Assembly (NCBI GenBank): GCA_018242725.1
Contig: JAFEBI010000004.1
Location: forward strand, 1 to 64,000
Direction of reading: 5' to 3'
Source of the DNA: Nitrospira sp.
Lineage (GTDB): Bacteria > Nitrospirota > Nitrospiria > Nitrospirales > Nitrospiraceae
Length of the DNA stretch: 64,000 nucleotides
This document shows, piece by piece, positions 26,616 through 36,126 of the stretch (position 1 is its first letter; every line of letters begins with the position of its first letter). Under the pieces are notes generated by a model. The model made no database searches, was not told where the DNA came from, and worked only from the letters and a program-made list of their open reading frames with translations. Both the position numbers and the translations under genes were made by a program.

Positions 26616-28214
26616 ATGGTCATTATGGACACAAATGCCTATGACGACATGCTCAAAACCGCTTTCCCCGCCATTCGGGCAAATGAGCCGGTCTGTACGA
26701 AGTCCTCACATTTCCAAGTTCCCAAGAACCTGCTGCCGGCGATCACCCACTATATCCATACCCAACCGAATCTACGCGGAAAATTGACGCTCTTATGGGC
26801 CTGTGATCATCGCCCGAGTCGCGACACCTACGGGCTCTACTACTTATTTACCTTGGAGGCCTCTCACCACTGGATGGTGTTGTCGACTGAATTGACGAAC
26901 ACCGATCGCTTGTTTCCATCCATTACGCCACACATTCATGCTGCTCAGTGGTATGAGCGTGAGATCCGCGACATGTTCGGATTGATTCCTCAAGGCCACC
27001 CGGACCTACGACGTCTCGTACGGCACGAGCACTGGCCAAAGGGAACGCACCCTCTCCGGAAGGATTTTCCATGGAACTGCGTACTTGGCCGACAGCAAGG
27101 CACGTATCACTTCCCTCATATTGAAGGAGAAGGGGTATTTGAAGTACCGGTGGGCCCTATCCATGCGGGAATCATCGAGCCCGGCCACTTTCGGTTTTCC
27201 GTGGCCGGCGAACCCATCATGCACCTTGAGCTCCGCCACTTTTGGAAACACCGCGGTGTGGAGAAACTGTTTGAGCAACAGCCGCTGACCGATGCGGTAT
27301 CGCTGGCGGAACGGGTCTCCGGAGACACGACGGTGGGGCATAGTCTCGCCTATTGCCAAGCCGTAGAAGCGCTCCTGCACCTTGACGTGCCTCGACGCGC
27401 CAAGTACCTCCGCTCGCTCTTTCTAGAGCTCGAACGACTCTACAATCATCTCGGCGACATCGGAGCGATGTGCAATGACACGGCCTATGCGCTCGCTCAC
27501 GCCCATTGTGGTCGTATGAAGGAGCAAATTATGCAACTCAATGACCGGTTGACAGGGTCACGGTTCCTTCGAGGTGTCATCCAAGTGGGAGGAGTGCCTC
27601 GGGACATAGAAAACGCCCAACTCGTCAAGATTGTCGAGGAACTGAACCGAATCCAGTCGGACTTCTCCGAGGTGGGGGCTATCATTTTTGCGAACGCCTC
27701 CCTCACCGATCGACTGGAGACGACAGGGGTTCTCAACGAGCAGACGGCATGGGATCATGCAGTGATCGGTATCGTAGGCCGGGCATCAGGGATGAATTGT
27801 GATCTAAGGCGTGATCGGCCATTTGCCGCCTATGACGAACTCCCCGTCAATGTGGCCCTCTATCGCTACGGTGACGTGAGGGCCAGGTTGCGCGTTCGCG
27901 GTGATGAGATTCACGAATCCATTCGGCTCATTCGCGACATACGCCGGAAGATTCCTGACGGTCCAATCGCCTGTCAACCCGGATCGTTGCCAAATCCTGG
28001 CGACTGGACGCTGTCCGCCGTGGAAGGCTGGCGAGGGGAGATCCTGTACGCCGTAACAGCGGGAGAAGGTGGGCAAATTCATCGTTGCAAAGTTCGTGAC
28101 CCTTCGTTCGTGAATTGGCCGGCGATTCAATGGGCGGTATTAGGAAATATTATCCCGGACTTTCCGCTCATCAACAAGAGCTTCAACCTCTCCTATGCGG
28201 GCAACGATCTGTAA
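26616..28214 (+). CDS. hyfG: HyfG-like large subunit (NuoC-NuoD fusion) lacking NiFe ligands
   Basis: 532 residues. The N-terminal part (about 40-160) is the 30-kDa NuoC-like domain, with WYEREIRDMFGLIPQGHPDLRRL style pattern. The rest is the NiFe-hydrogenase/NuoD-like domain (ELRHFWKHRGVEKLFE, LFLELERLYNHLGDIG). In catalytic NiFe hydrogenases the nickel is bound by RxCGxC and DPCxxC. Here the first site reads RVSGDTTVGHS and the C-terminus ends with no cysteine pair. So it cannot bind NiFe and is not a hydrogenase; a quinone-reactive role like NuoD, or another acceptor, is more likely. AGGAG lies just upstream; ATG 26625 is an alternative start. Confidence 0.9.
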   Translation: MVIMDTNAYDDMLKTAFPAIRANEPVCTKSSHFQVPKNLLPAITHYIHTQPNLRGKLTLLWACDHRPSRDTYGLYYLFTLEASHHWMVLSTELTNTDRLFPSITPHIHAAQWYEREIRDMFGLIPQGHPDLRRLVRHEHWPKGTHPLRKDFPWNCVLGRQQGTYHFPHIEGEGVFEVPVGPIHAGIIEPGHFRFSVAGEPIMHLELRHFWKHRGVEKLFEQQPLTDAVSLAERVSGDTTVGHSLAYCQAVEALLHLDVPRRAKYLRSLFLELERLYNHLGDIGAMCNDTAYALAHAHCGRMKEQIMQLNDRLTGSRFLRGVIQVGGVPRDIENAQLVKIVEELNRIQSDFSEVGAIIFANASLTDRLETTGVLNEQTAWDHAVIGIVGRASGMNCDLRRDRPFAAYDELPVNVALYRYGDVRARLRVRGDEIHESIRLIRDIRRKIPDGPIACQPGSLPNPGDWTLSAVEGWRGEILYAVTAGEGGQIHRCKVRDPSFVNWPAIQWAVLGNIIPDFPLINKSFNLSYAGNDL

Positions 28215-28225
28215 AGAGGCCGACG

Positions 28226-28735
28226 ATGTTTCGGATCATCAAAAAAAGCTTGAAGATCGGGGTCGTAACGGGCCGATACCCGAGAGCAGAGACACCCGCA
28301 ATACCGATCGGAGCGGAGGTGAAGGAGAAAGCCGGACTCTTCAAACGGTCGCTGACGATCCGTGAAGTGGATACCGGCTCGTGCAACGCCTGTGAGATGG
28401 AAATGAATGCGCTCCTGAACCCCGTCTACGATGCTGAGCGATGTGGCATTCACATCTCGGCTTCGCCGCGTCATGCTGATGCGTTAGTCGTGACGGGGCC
28501 AGTGGCCATCAATATGGAACGAGCGTTGAAGGACGTGTATAAACAAACACCTGATCCGAAGATCGTCATTGCGCTCGGCGACTGCGCGATCAACTGCGGC
28601 CTATTCAAAGGCAGCTACGCGGTTACGGGTCCAGTCGATCGTCATATTCCCGTCGATCTCAGAATCTCTGGTTGCCCGCCGCGTCCGGCAGAAATTCTCG
28701 AGATGCTGACCGAGTTACGTAAGCCCACGGTGTGA
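28226..28735 (+). CDS. hyfI: HyfI/NuoB-like iron-sulfur subunit
   Basis: 169 residues from ATG 28226; the frame upstream overlaps hyfG and is not similar. It has the NuoB-type cluster ligands: the Cys pair in GSCNACEME, Cys in GDCAINCG and Cys in SGCPPRP, so it should hold the terminal [4Fe-4S] cluster (N2-like) that hands electrons to the site beside the large subunit. It is shorter than E. coli HyfI. No ferredoxin-type HyfA or HyfH subunit follows, so the electron input is unknown. Confidence 0.92.
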   Translation: MFRIIKKSLKIGVVTGRYPRAETPAIPIGAEVKEKAGLFKRSLTIREVDTGSCNACEMEMNALLNPVYDAERCGIHISASPRHADALVVTGPVAINMERALKDVYKQTPDPKIVIALGDCAINCGLFKGSYAVTGPVDRHIPVDLRISGCPPRPAEILEMLTELRKPTV

Positions 28736-28967
28736 AGGGTGCCGGCAGAACTCTGCACAAACCTGCGAGTCGGTCGACTGGTGATGAACGTCATGTGACA
28801 ATTGAATAGCCACTCACCTTTCGAAGGCGCCCGTAGCCATAGGGGAACTCAAATCGTGGGACAAGCAGGATCTTCTTCTTTACCCCACGCGAAGGAATGC
28901 GCGATGATACGTTCTAGAGATTCCTGTGCACACAGGCTTTGCACCGGCATGCTTTGGGAGAAGTCGT

Positions 28968-30326
28968 ATGTCTAGCAACAAACCCCGCGTGTTGATTCTT
29001 GGCGGTGGATTCGGCGGGATGTACACCGCACTGGAATTCGAACGTGCGCTGGCGCGCGGCGCCAACGTAGACGTCACCCTCGTCAACCACGACAACTTTT
29101 TCCTCTTCACGCCGATGCTGCACGAAGTCGCCGCCAGCGACCTCGATATCACCAATATCGTCAGCCCGATCCGCAAGCTGCTGCGTCGGGTGACGTTCTT
29201 TCATGGCGAGATCGAAGCCGTCGACCTCGTGCAGCAACGAGTCGGCGTGTCACATGGACACGAGAAGCATTGTCATTCGCTGCCGTACGACCATTTGGTG
29301 TTGGCTCTTGGGTCCACTACCAATTTTTTCGAGATCCCAGGCTTGGCGAATCGGGCATTCACCATGAAGTCGTTGAGCGACGCTATCGCACTACGCAACC
29401 ATCTTATCGCCAACCTGGAAGAGGCCGACTTTGAGTGTGGCACATCACAGCGCACGGGCTTACTGAATTTCGTCGTGGCAGGCGGCGGATTCGCCGGGGT
29501 CGAAACCATCGCGGCCATGAATGACTTTTTGCGGGAGGCGGTGCGGTTCTTTCCTCATCTTCGGGAAGACATGCTGCGAATCATGCTGGTGAGTTCCGGC
29601 CCGGTCATTTTACCGGAACTGGGGAAAAAGCTCGGCATCTACGCACAGCGAAAACTCGCTGAACAAAAGATCGACATCCGATTGAACTGCAAGGTGGTCG
29701 CCGTAAAGGACCAGGATGTCACACTCAGTGATGGGTCGACGATGACCACGAATACACTTGTGTGGACGGCCGGCACCAGCCCACACGCCCTGTTGAACAC
29801 ACTCCCATGTGAAAAAACCAAAGGCCGCCTCCTTGTCAATGAGTATTTGGAGGTTCCCGGATGGCCTGGGGTCTGGGCTTTGGGCGACTGCGCACTCGTG
29901 CCGGATCGTCGGACGGGAGCATTCCATCCCCCGACCGCCCAACACGCGCTGCGTGAAGGCCAAATCGCGGCGCAGAATATCCTCGCCACTGTGCGAAAGG
30001 GGTGGAAGAAGCCGTTTGTCTATTCGACGATCGGGCTCCTGGCTCCTATCGGAAAACGGACCGGGGTCGCGAATATCCTTGGCGTCAACTTTTCCGGTTT
30101 TATCGCCTGGTGGCTGTGGCGCACGATCTACTTGATGAAACTCCCTCGTTTCGAGAAGAAGGTGCTCGTGGCACTGGATTGGACTCTGGATGTGCTCTTT
30201 TCAAAAGATCTCGTCCATTTCAGAACGACTCGCCCCCTTTCCACGCAACCGGCAGAGGACGAATCAGAAAGTACGCGAGTCCAGATCAGTCAGCATTCAA
30301 CTGGTGCCGGCTCAGCAGGCAAATGA
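28968..30326 (+). CDS. ndh: Type II NADH dehydrogenase
   Basis: 452 residues from ATG 28968, preceded by GGGAGAAG. Single-subunit, non-pumping NADH:quinone oxidoreductase on the cytoplasmic membrane face. The FAD motif is LILGGGFGGMYTA, the NADH motif VVAGGGFAGVETIA, and WALGDCA is the second FAD site. PTAQHALREG is typical of the family, and an amphipathic C-terminal part (FIAWWLWRTIYLMKLP) should anchor it. It lies 230 bases after the Hyf-like operon on the same strand and may have its own promoter. Confidence 0.92.
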   Translation: MSSNKPRVLILGGGFGGMYTALEFERALARGANVDVTLVNHDNFFLFTPMLHEVAASDLDITNIVSPIRKLLRRVTFFHGEIEAVDLVQQRVGVSHGHEKHCHSLPYDHLVLALGSTTNFFEIPGLANRAFTMKSLSDAIALRNHLIANLEEADFECGTSQRTGLLNFVVAGGGFAGVETIAAMNDFLREAVRFFPHLREDMLRIMLVSSGPVILPELGKKLGIYAQRKLAEQKIDIRLNCKVVAVKDQDVTLSDGSTMTTNTLVWTAGTSPHALLNTLPCEKTKGRLLVNEYLEVPGWPGVWALGDCALVPDRRTGAFHPPTAQHALREGQIAAQNILATVRKGWKKPFVYSTIGLLAPIGKRTGVANILGVNFSGFIAWWLWRTIYLMKLPRFEKKVLVALDWTLDVLFSKDLVHFRTTRPLSTQPAEDESESTRVQISQHSTGAGSAGK

Positions 30327-30638
30327 ACTGTGGGCCAAGCTCCATTTGTTCTCGGGTTGCACTCGCCGCCGCCTGCTATCTCTGACACGATATGGGAAAG
30401 CCTTCAAGCTTCGTTCCCTCGAATCCTAGATACTCAATATTCTAAAGCCGAAAAACAAGATACTTATCTGCTTGCATATGATCGAATCAGGTGATTCGAG
30501 CAAAGCCTGGCATGTACCTGCTCGTCCCTTCGCTCGCTGCAGCATTACTGAAACGCTTCTTTGAATATTCTGATGGTGACTTGATTGGACGTACGACCTT
30601 GTAGGAGGTCAAGAGTGAAAGAGTGTGGAAATAGCCTG
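30327..30638. other. Convergent intergenic gap
   Basis: Between ndh (plus) and the hybrid kinase (minus). No gene and no strong hairpin found. Confidence 0.4.
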
Positions 30639-32951
30639 CTACGCAGCCTTCTTCCCATCGAGAACTTCCCGAACTTTTTGGGTGAGGACATTCGGCGTAA
30701 ACGGTTTATGGAGAAAGGCGGTATCCCGCTTGACTCCGCCCCGATCAAATACCGGATGGTCGGGATATCCCGACATGTACAACACCTTGAGTTCAGGCCG
30801 CACCACCGTCAACTTCTCCGCCACCTCCGGCCCGCTCATCTGTGGCATCGCCACGTCGGTCAGGAGCAAATGGATCTGCCCCAAATGTTTGGCACCCGTC
30901 AGGAGCGCCTCAATACCGTGGCGAGCAACCAACACTTCATACCCGCTGAGACGGAGGGTCTCTTGCACAAGACCGCGAACCGACGGATCATCCTCGACCA
31001 CCAGAATCGTTTCTCGTCCGGTCGCTCGACTGATCGATCCACCGATGGCCGGAGCCGTCTGAACAGACTCGTTCACTTTCGGGAAAAAAATCTTGCAGAC
31101 CGTACCCTGCCCCATCTTGCTCTCGATCACGATCGTTCCGCCGCTCTGCTTGACGATCCCGTAAACCGTCGACAACCCGAGCCCCGTCCCCTTCCCCTTC
31201 TCTTTCGTGGTGAAAAACGGCTCAAACAGATGCGCTTGCGTTTCTTCACTCATGCCCTGACCGGTATCTCTCATCTCCAGAAGCACGTAGGCACCCGGTT
31301 CAAGCATCACGGTTTGACGTCGCGCACCTTTCCCAATGGTGACATTCCGCGTCTGGATCGTCAGTTTCCCGCCCGTCGGCATGGCATCCCGCGCGTTCAC
31401 GGCGAGATTCATGATCACCTGTTCGATCTGCCCGGGATCGGCCTTGATGGCCCAGAGTTTCTGATCCAGATCCGCGGAGAGCTCCACAACGTCCTCGCCC
31501 AACAGCCGTCGCAGCATTCCGTCCATATTCATGACAAGCGCGTTCAAATCCAGAACCTTGGCCGCCACAAATTGTCGCCGACTGAACGCCAAGAGTTGAC
31601 TGGTCAAGCCTGCCGCCCGATCTGCGGCCTTTTTTACTTCGTCCATCTCCCGTCGTGCAGGATCCCCAGGTTCCAATCGACTCAGAATCAGCTCGCTATA
31701 GCCGCGAATGACCGTCAGTAGATTGTTAAAATCATGAGCCACGCCGCCGGCGAGCCGCCCGACGGCCTCCATTTTTTGGGATTGCCGGAGTTGCGCCTCA
31801 GTTTGGCGCAAGGCCTCCTCGGCTCTCGTCCGCTCCCCGAATTGCCCGATCTTCAACCCGACATCGGCAATCATACTGATCAATTCATTATCCGACTCAC
31901 GGACCTGATGGCTGAAAAACTCGATGACCCCCTCAATGTCTCCACCGATACGGATCGGAAAACCGAAGGCGCTCCGAACCCCCGTCTTGGCGGCGAGATC
32001 GGCTCGGACAAACGTGGGATCCTCCGACACATCTCTGATCCAGATCGGACTTCCACTCTCTAAAATCTTCCCCGGCAATCCGACACCCGGTTTGAAGGCT
32101 TGAGACTGCATCCCGGTGATGAATGCATCGGTCGCACCCGTCGCGACTTCCCAATAATCGAGGCAGCGCAACGTACCCGACTGTTTTTCCAGTCTCCAAA
32201 AGACCCCCAGGTCCCATTCCAGACTCTCACCGACCGCCTGGATGATTTTCGGAACCGCTTGCTCCAATGTGATCGATTCAGAGAGCACCCGCGTCACCGC
32301 ATATTGGGAAGCCAGACGTCGTTCGGCTTGACGGCGATCCGTGATATCACGGACAAACGCGCTGAAGATGTAGGTTTCCCCGATCCGCGCGGGAGAAACG
32401 GCCAGTTCCACCGGAAACTCATGACCGTCCCGGTGCCGTGCCGCAATCTCGATCCGTCGATTCAGCACGGGACCGACTCCGGTCTTCAGATACTCTCGAA
32501 TCCCACCCGCATGGGCCTCTCGGTCACGTTCCGGAATAATGGTCTCTGAGAGCAATCTCCCCATCGCCTCTTCCCTCGCCCATCCAAAGATGGCGGTGGC
32601 CTGCGAGTTCCACTCCGTGACAACGCCGGCCGCATCGATCGTAATGACCCCGTCAAGGGCCGTGTCGACGATCGCCCGATTCCGTTCTTGACTCTGCAGC
32701 AGCGCCGCTTCCGCGGCACGAGCCCACGCGCTTTCTTGCTGAGCTTGCCGATATTCTGCCCGCAATCGACTGGTCGACCAGAGCAACAACACCAAGAGAG
32801 GAAGCCAGACAGCGGCAACGATGCCCCGCTCCACTCGGGCGAGCATGAACGTCCCCACCCCAAGCGTGGCCAATGTGAGAAGCACCATCACAAAGGTGAT
32901 CCATTCATAGCGCCGAGTCGTTGAGGCTGTTCGCTCTTCCGAATGCGTCAT
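30639..32951 (-). CDS. Hybrid sensor histidine kinase (PAS-GAF-HK-REC)
   Basis: 770 residues. Two membrane helices at about 18-38 and 43-60 with almost no periplasmic loop are followed by a PAS domain (about 88-205), a GAF domain (about 220-370), a kinase core with AGGVAHDFNNLLTVIRGY (His406), the ATP-binding motifs NLAVNARDAMP, DTGQGM and GKGTGLGLSTVYG, and a C-terminal receiver with phosphoacceptor Asp699 in LLLTDVAMP. The lack of a periplasmic domain suggests it senses a cytoplasmic or membrane signal through PAS/GAF. No output regulator adjoins it. Its ATG overlaps the stop of the YkgJ-DUF2156 gene, so the two are co-translated. Confidence 0.93.
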   Translation of the reverse strand: MTHSEERTASTTRRYEWITFVMVLLTLATLGVGTFMLARVERGIVAAVWLPLLVLLLWSTSRLRAEYRQAQQESAWARAAEAALLQSQERNRAIVDTALDGVITIDAAGVVTEWNSQATAIFGWAREEAMGRLLSETIIPERDREAHAGGIREYLKTGVGPVLNRRIEIAARHRDGHEFPVELAVSPARIGETYIFSAFVRDITDRRQAERRLASQYAVTRVLSESITLEQAVPKIIQAVGESLEWDLGVFWRLEKQSGTLRCLDYWEVATGATDAFITGMQSQAFKPGVGLPGKILESGSPIWIRDVSEDPTFVRADLAAKTGVRSAFGFPIRIGGDIEGVIEFFSHQVRESDNELISMIADVGLKIGQFGERTRAEEALRQTEAQLRQSQKMEAVGRLAGGVAHDFNNLLTVIRGYSELILSRLEPGDPARREMDEVKKAADRAAGLTSQLLAFSRRQFVAAKVLDLNALVMNMDGMLRRLLGEDVVELSADLDQKLWAIKADPGQIEQVIMNLAVNARDAMPTGGKLTIQTRNVTIGKGARRQTVMLEPGAYVLLEMRDTGQGMSEETQAHLFEPFFTTKEKGKGTGLGLSTVYGIVKQSGGTIVIESKMGQGTVCKIFFPKVNESVQTAPAIGGSISRATGRETILVVEDDPSVRGLVQETLRLSGYEVLVARHGIEALLTGAKHLGQIHLLLTDVAMPQMSGPEVAEKLTVVRPELKVLYMSGYPDHPVFDRGGVKRDTAFLHKPFTPNVLTQKVREVLDGKKAA

Positions 32952-34438
32952 GTGGCCTTCCTTGTTACGATCCAGGTCGCCAAGACCGAGGTTGGGTGAT
33001 AAGCCGACTTTGCCGCACGTAGCCCTGGAAGCCCGGCATCATCCATGGCATTGATCCAGATCGCCCCTTGCGCCGACGCCATGCGACAGGTTTCTCGGAA
33101 GACCCACTGGGCAAGACCAGGGATGATGCGATCCGCCACTTCAAAAAGAATGCACCAGGTGTGTGGAGTCAACCAGTACCCAAAGGTGTACGCCGCGATT
33201 TCATTATTGACCTTGCCGACGACGCCCGACAGACCGATCCGGTCATATTCTTGAAAGACACGAGCATGGGCGGATTCCGCATCCTCCAAAAGCAACATCC
33301 CCATCTGATCGAGATGTCCTCGGCGCTTCTGATCAGCCCAACGTCGATGCAATACCATGCAGGCCTCACGATGTTCACTCCGGTACGGCTCGATCGTAAT
33401 CGTCTGTTCCCGTTCCGCTCGATTGCAAAGCGCTCGCTGAGATTTATAGGAATCACCAGTCAGAGTGGCCAGCGCCGACGCAGAATACAGATAGTCACCG
33501 TCCTTCTTGTCGAATTGAACTCCCTCGATACTCAACAGCTGTCGTTGCGCATCCGTCACATTTTCAATCCGACTCACCGGTGACGATCCGTTCCATTGAC
33601 GCATCAGCCCGAAGGCTTCATCCACAGCTCGATCCAACGGCCCTGGCCCGATCGGCGGCAGCGGCATGAACCATCCATCAGGAGACTGGGCAAAGAGAAA
33701 CAAGGTGTCAGCGATGTCCAACCACCAACAGGGCAACAACGAGATCCAGATATAATGATAGGGAAAAGAAAAAGCCGCCGGCGTGTCGTCCCGGAGCGCC
33801 TGCGCTCGTTCAAGCGCCTTTGCCATACGCGATGCATCTAACAACGTGAACGGACGAAGCTGCGGATCGACTTGCGCCGCACGAAGGCGCGCTGTCAGTT
33901 TCGGCAGCGGCTTCAGCACCACCACGTCGTCCTGAAACCGCCCGATCAGTCGAGGATTCGCAGCCAGCTGCTTGACAATCGTGTCGCTCAACAATATTTT
34001 TTCAGCCTGTTCGGCATAGGTCTGAATCGAACGAGAAGGCGCGTCTCGCATGAACGGGCATTTCGTGTCCCAACCAAGGAGCACTTCTTGGCCGGATTTG
34101 TCCCACATCAAGGCCAATGGGTACAGCTGACAATCTACGGGTCTGACGTCGTAGATTCCGCAGTGGCCGGATTCTGCGTCAAAGGCTGGACAGAGGTACC
34201 CTTCGCCACCTGCGTTTTGAACAAGATTAACTTGCGAGCCGGACTTGTCAGGGAAGAAGGACTCGGGCACCCCGTGCGCCATAGCTTCGGCAATTTCGTC
34301 ATGCGTGAAATATGGACGGAGAAAGCTCTCGGCTTCCGGGAAACGGCAACAGACGTCGCAGCGGAAACAGGTCGAGCCCGGCACAAATTGCGGCAGAGGC
34401 TTCGTCATTTGTTTGGAATCCGCTGCAGTGAGACCCAT
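32948..34438 (-). CDS. YkgJ cysteine-cluster / DUF2156 fusion protein
   Basis: 496 residues from ATG 34438; ATG 34408 is an alternative and the frame further upstream has no family similarity. The N-terminal 130 residues match YkgJ-type metal-chelating proteins: CFRCDVCC (Cys24, 27, 30, 31), then YLCPAF, GHCGIYDVRPVDCQLYP. The C-terminal half (about 310-490), with LYSASALATLTGDSYKSQR (interrupted), NRAEREQTI and VFRETCRMA, resembles DUF2156, the GNAT-like domain of phosphatidylglycerol lysyltransferases. An acyl- or aminoacyl-transferase activity is possible but not shown. It is followed with 4-bp overlap by the hybrid kinase. Confidence 0.75.
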   Translation of the reverse strand: MGLTAADSKQMTKPLPQFVPGSTCFRCDVCCRFPEAESFLRPYFTHDEIAEAMAHGVPESFFPDKSGSQVNLVQNAGGEGYLCPAFDAESGHCGIYDVRPVDCQLYPLALMWDKSGQEVLLGWDTKCPFMRDAPSRSIQTYAEQAEKILLSDTIVKQLAANPRLIGRFQDDVVVLKPLPKLTARLRAAQVDPQLRPFTLLDASRMAKALERAQALRDDTPAAFSFPYHYIWISLLPCWWLDIADTLFLFAQSPDGWFMPLPPIGPGPLDRAVDEAFGLMRQWNGSSPVSRIENVTDAQRQLLSIEGVQFDKKDGDYLYSASALATLTGDSYKSQRALCNRAEREQTITIEPYRSEHREACMVLHRRWADQKRRGHLDQMGMLLLEDAESAHARVFQEYDRIGLSGVVGKVNNEIAAYTFGYWLTPHTWCILFEVADRIIPGLAQWVFRETCRMASAQGAIWINAMDDAGLPGLRAAKSAYHPTSVLATWIVTRKAT

Positions 34439-34625
34439 CGGGTCCCAATCATACGACGCATGCCAAAAGGTAGCAAGGACGAGACACTTCCGGATCAATG
34501 GTCGTAGCACTGCTCCCGTCGCCTGACGAGCCACTTGTCGAGCATGGCACTGCGTGTTAGCATTCGGCCACTCGCGGTCCGACACCATGTCTCTGTATCT
34601 CAGACAAGCATAAAGGATCCTTCCA

Positions 34626-36056
34626 TTGGCACAAACTGAGTCCGTTTGCCCGGAGCTTTCAACTGAAACGGCGCTCGACCGCTGTGTGGCCATTCGGACG
34701 CAACTCCAGCGAGCCAACCTATTTGGCGAAACTCCGGCATGGCGAGTCAGCCCCTGTCCGCTGTACCTATCCGCAGATCAAGTGAAATTCTTCGCCGACC
34801 TGGGACCGCACCTCCTCTCATTCTATCGTGTGCTGAATCGGCTCTATCAAGAGAGTGTGAAAGGGATTCAGCCGAAGTGGGTGGCCGGGTATTTGGATCA
34901 GGGCAAGCCCGACGCGCTCATCCAATACAGCCGGATGAAACGGTTTCGCGATGTGTTGCCCGCCGTCATCAGACCGGACATCATACCGACTCAGGATGGC
35001 ATGATGATCACCGAGCTCGATTCGGTACCGGGCGGCATCGGACTGACGGCTTGCCTGTCACACCTCTATCACGATGTCGACAACGGTCGCGCTCAGCTCG
35101 TCGGTGGACGAGACGGAATGGTGCGCGGGTTTGCCGCCATGTTGCAATCCACCCAAGAACAGCGTTCTGGCACTATCGCGATTCTCGTCTCGGAAGAAGC
35201 CAAGGATTATCGACCGGAGATGTCCTGGTTAGCCGCGCAGCTCCGGCAAGCAGGGGTTGCAGCATGGTGCGTCGAACCCCGTGAGATTCGATTTACAGAG
35301 GAAGGGCTTCGGCTCCACACTGATCACGGCGAAGAGCCTATCGGCCTGGTGTACCGCTTCTATGAATTGTTCGACTTGTTGAACATTCCGAAAGCCGAAT
35401 TGGTTCAATATGCCGTGAAGAAAGGGTGGGTCGGCGTTACCCCTCCCTATAAGCCGGCCCTTGAGGAGAAATCGGCCTTCGCGTTGCTCCACCATCCAAT
35501 GCTACGCCCATTCTGGGATAAGGCACTTGGAGCCGAGAGCCTACACCAGCTCAGCGCAATCATGCCCAAGACTTGGCTGCTCGACCCGGCTCCGCTTCCG
35601 GCCATCGCAACGATTCCAGACCTATCCGTGGGAGGGCGCGCGGTGGCACAATGGACGGCTCTCGAAGAGGCTACTCAAAAAGAACGCCATTTTGTCATCA
35701 AGCCGTCTGGTTTTTCTGAGCTCGCGTGGGGAAGCCGAGGCGTCTCGATCGGACATGATCTCTCTCAGTCCGAATGGAGCCAGGCACTTCGCACCGCACT
35801 CGCCTCCTTCCCGACGACGCCGTACATCCTGCAACAATTCCATAAGGGGCGATTGTTTGATATGGATTTCATGGACGACGCTTCCCGGACCATAGTCCGC
35901 ATGTCAGGCCGCGCACGCCTCTCTCCCTATTATTTCGTGTCCGGCGGAACGGTTGAACTCGCCGGTATTCTGGCAACCGTCTGTCCGTCCGACAAGAAGA
36001 TCCTTCACGGGATGAAGGACGCCATTCTGGTTCCCTGCGCCCTTCGACCGACATAA
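34626..36056 (+). CDS. ATP-grasp-like protein of unknown function
   Basis: 476 residues. Start is TTG at 34626, with AAGGA 8 bases upstream; no in-frame ATG occurs until about residue 104. The segment ITELDSVPGGIGLTACL resembles the pre-ATP-grasp part of glutathionylspermidine-synthase-like and circularly permuted ATP-grasp proteins. Later HFVIKPSGFSELAWGSRGVS and PYILQQFHKGRLFDMDFMDD look like the lysine-bearing and ligand-binding strands of the ATP-grasp fold. A peptide-bond-forming ligase is therefore plausible, but the substrate is unknown. It is transcribed away from the YkgJ-DUF2156 gene, so the 190-base gap holds divergent promoters. Confidence 0.6.
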   Translation: MAQTESVCPELSTETALDRCVAIRTQLQRANLFGETPAWRVSPCPLYLSADQVKFFADLGPHLLSFYRVLNRLYQESVKGIQPKWVAGYLDQGKPDALIQYSRMKRFRDVLPAVIRPDIIPTQDGMMITELDSVPGGIGLTACLSHLYHDVDNGRAQLVGGRDGMVRGFAAMLQSTQEQRSGTIAILVSEEAKDYRPEMSWLAAQLRQAGVAAWCVEPREIRFTEEGLRLHTDHGEEPIGLVYRFYELFDLLNIPKAELVQYAVKKGWVGVTPPYKPALEEKSAFALLHHPMLRPFWDKALGAESLHQLSAIMPKTWLLDPAPLPAIATIPDLSVGGRAVAQWTALEEATQKERHFVIKPSGFSELAWGSRGVSIGHDLSQSEWSQALRTALASFPTTPYILQQFHKGRLFDMDFMDDASRTIVRMSGRARLSPYYFVSGGTVELAGILATVCPSDKKILHGMKDAILVPCALRPT

Positions 36057-36126
36057 TGCGCGCCTCTCCCTCAACCACAAATTGGGCGTTTCACTTTCTT
36101 TCTTTTCCTGGTAGCCTTACAAGACG

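Noticed and set aside
21408-28735. Hydrogenase-4 / formate hydrogenlyase
   Set aside because: The large subunit lacks all NiFe-binding cysteines and there are no maturation or formate dehydrogenase genes nearby.
30585-31721. 378-codon plus-strand frame
   Set aside because: Shadow of the hybrid histidine kinase on the minus strand.
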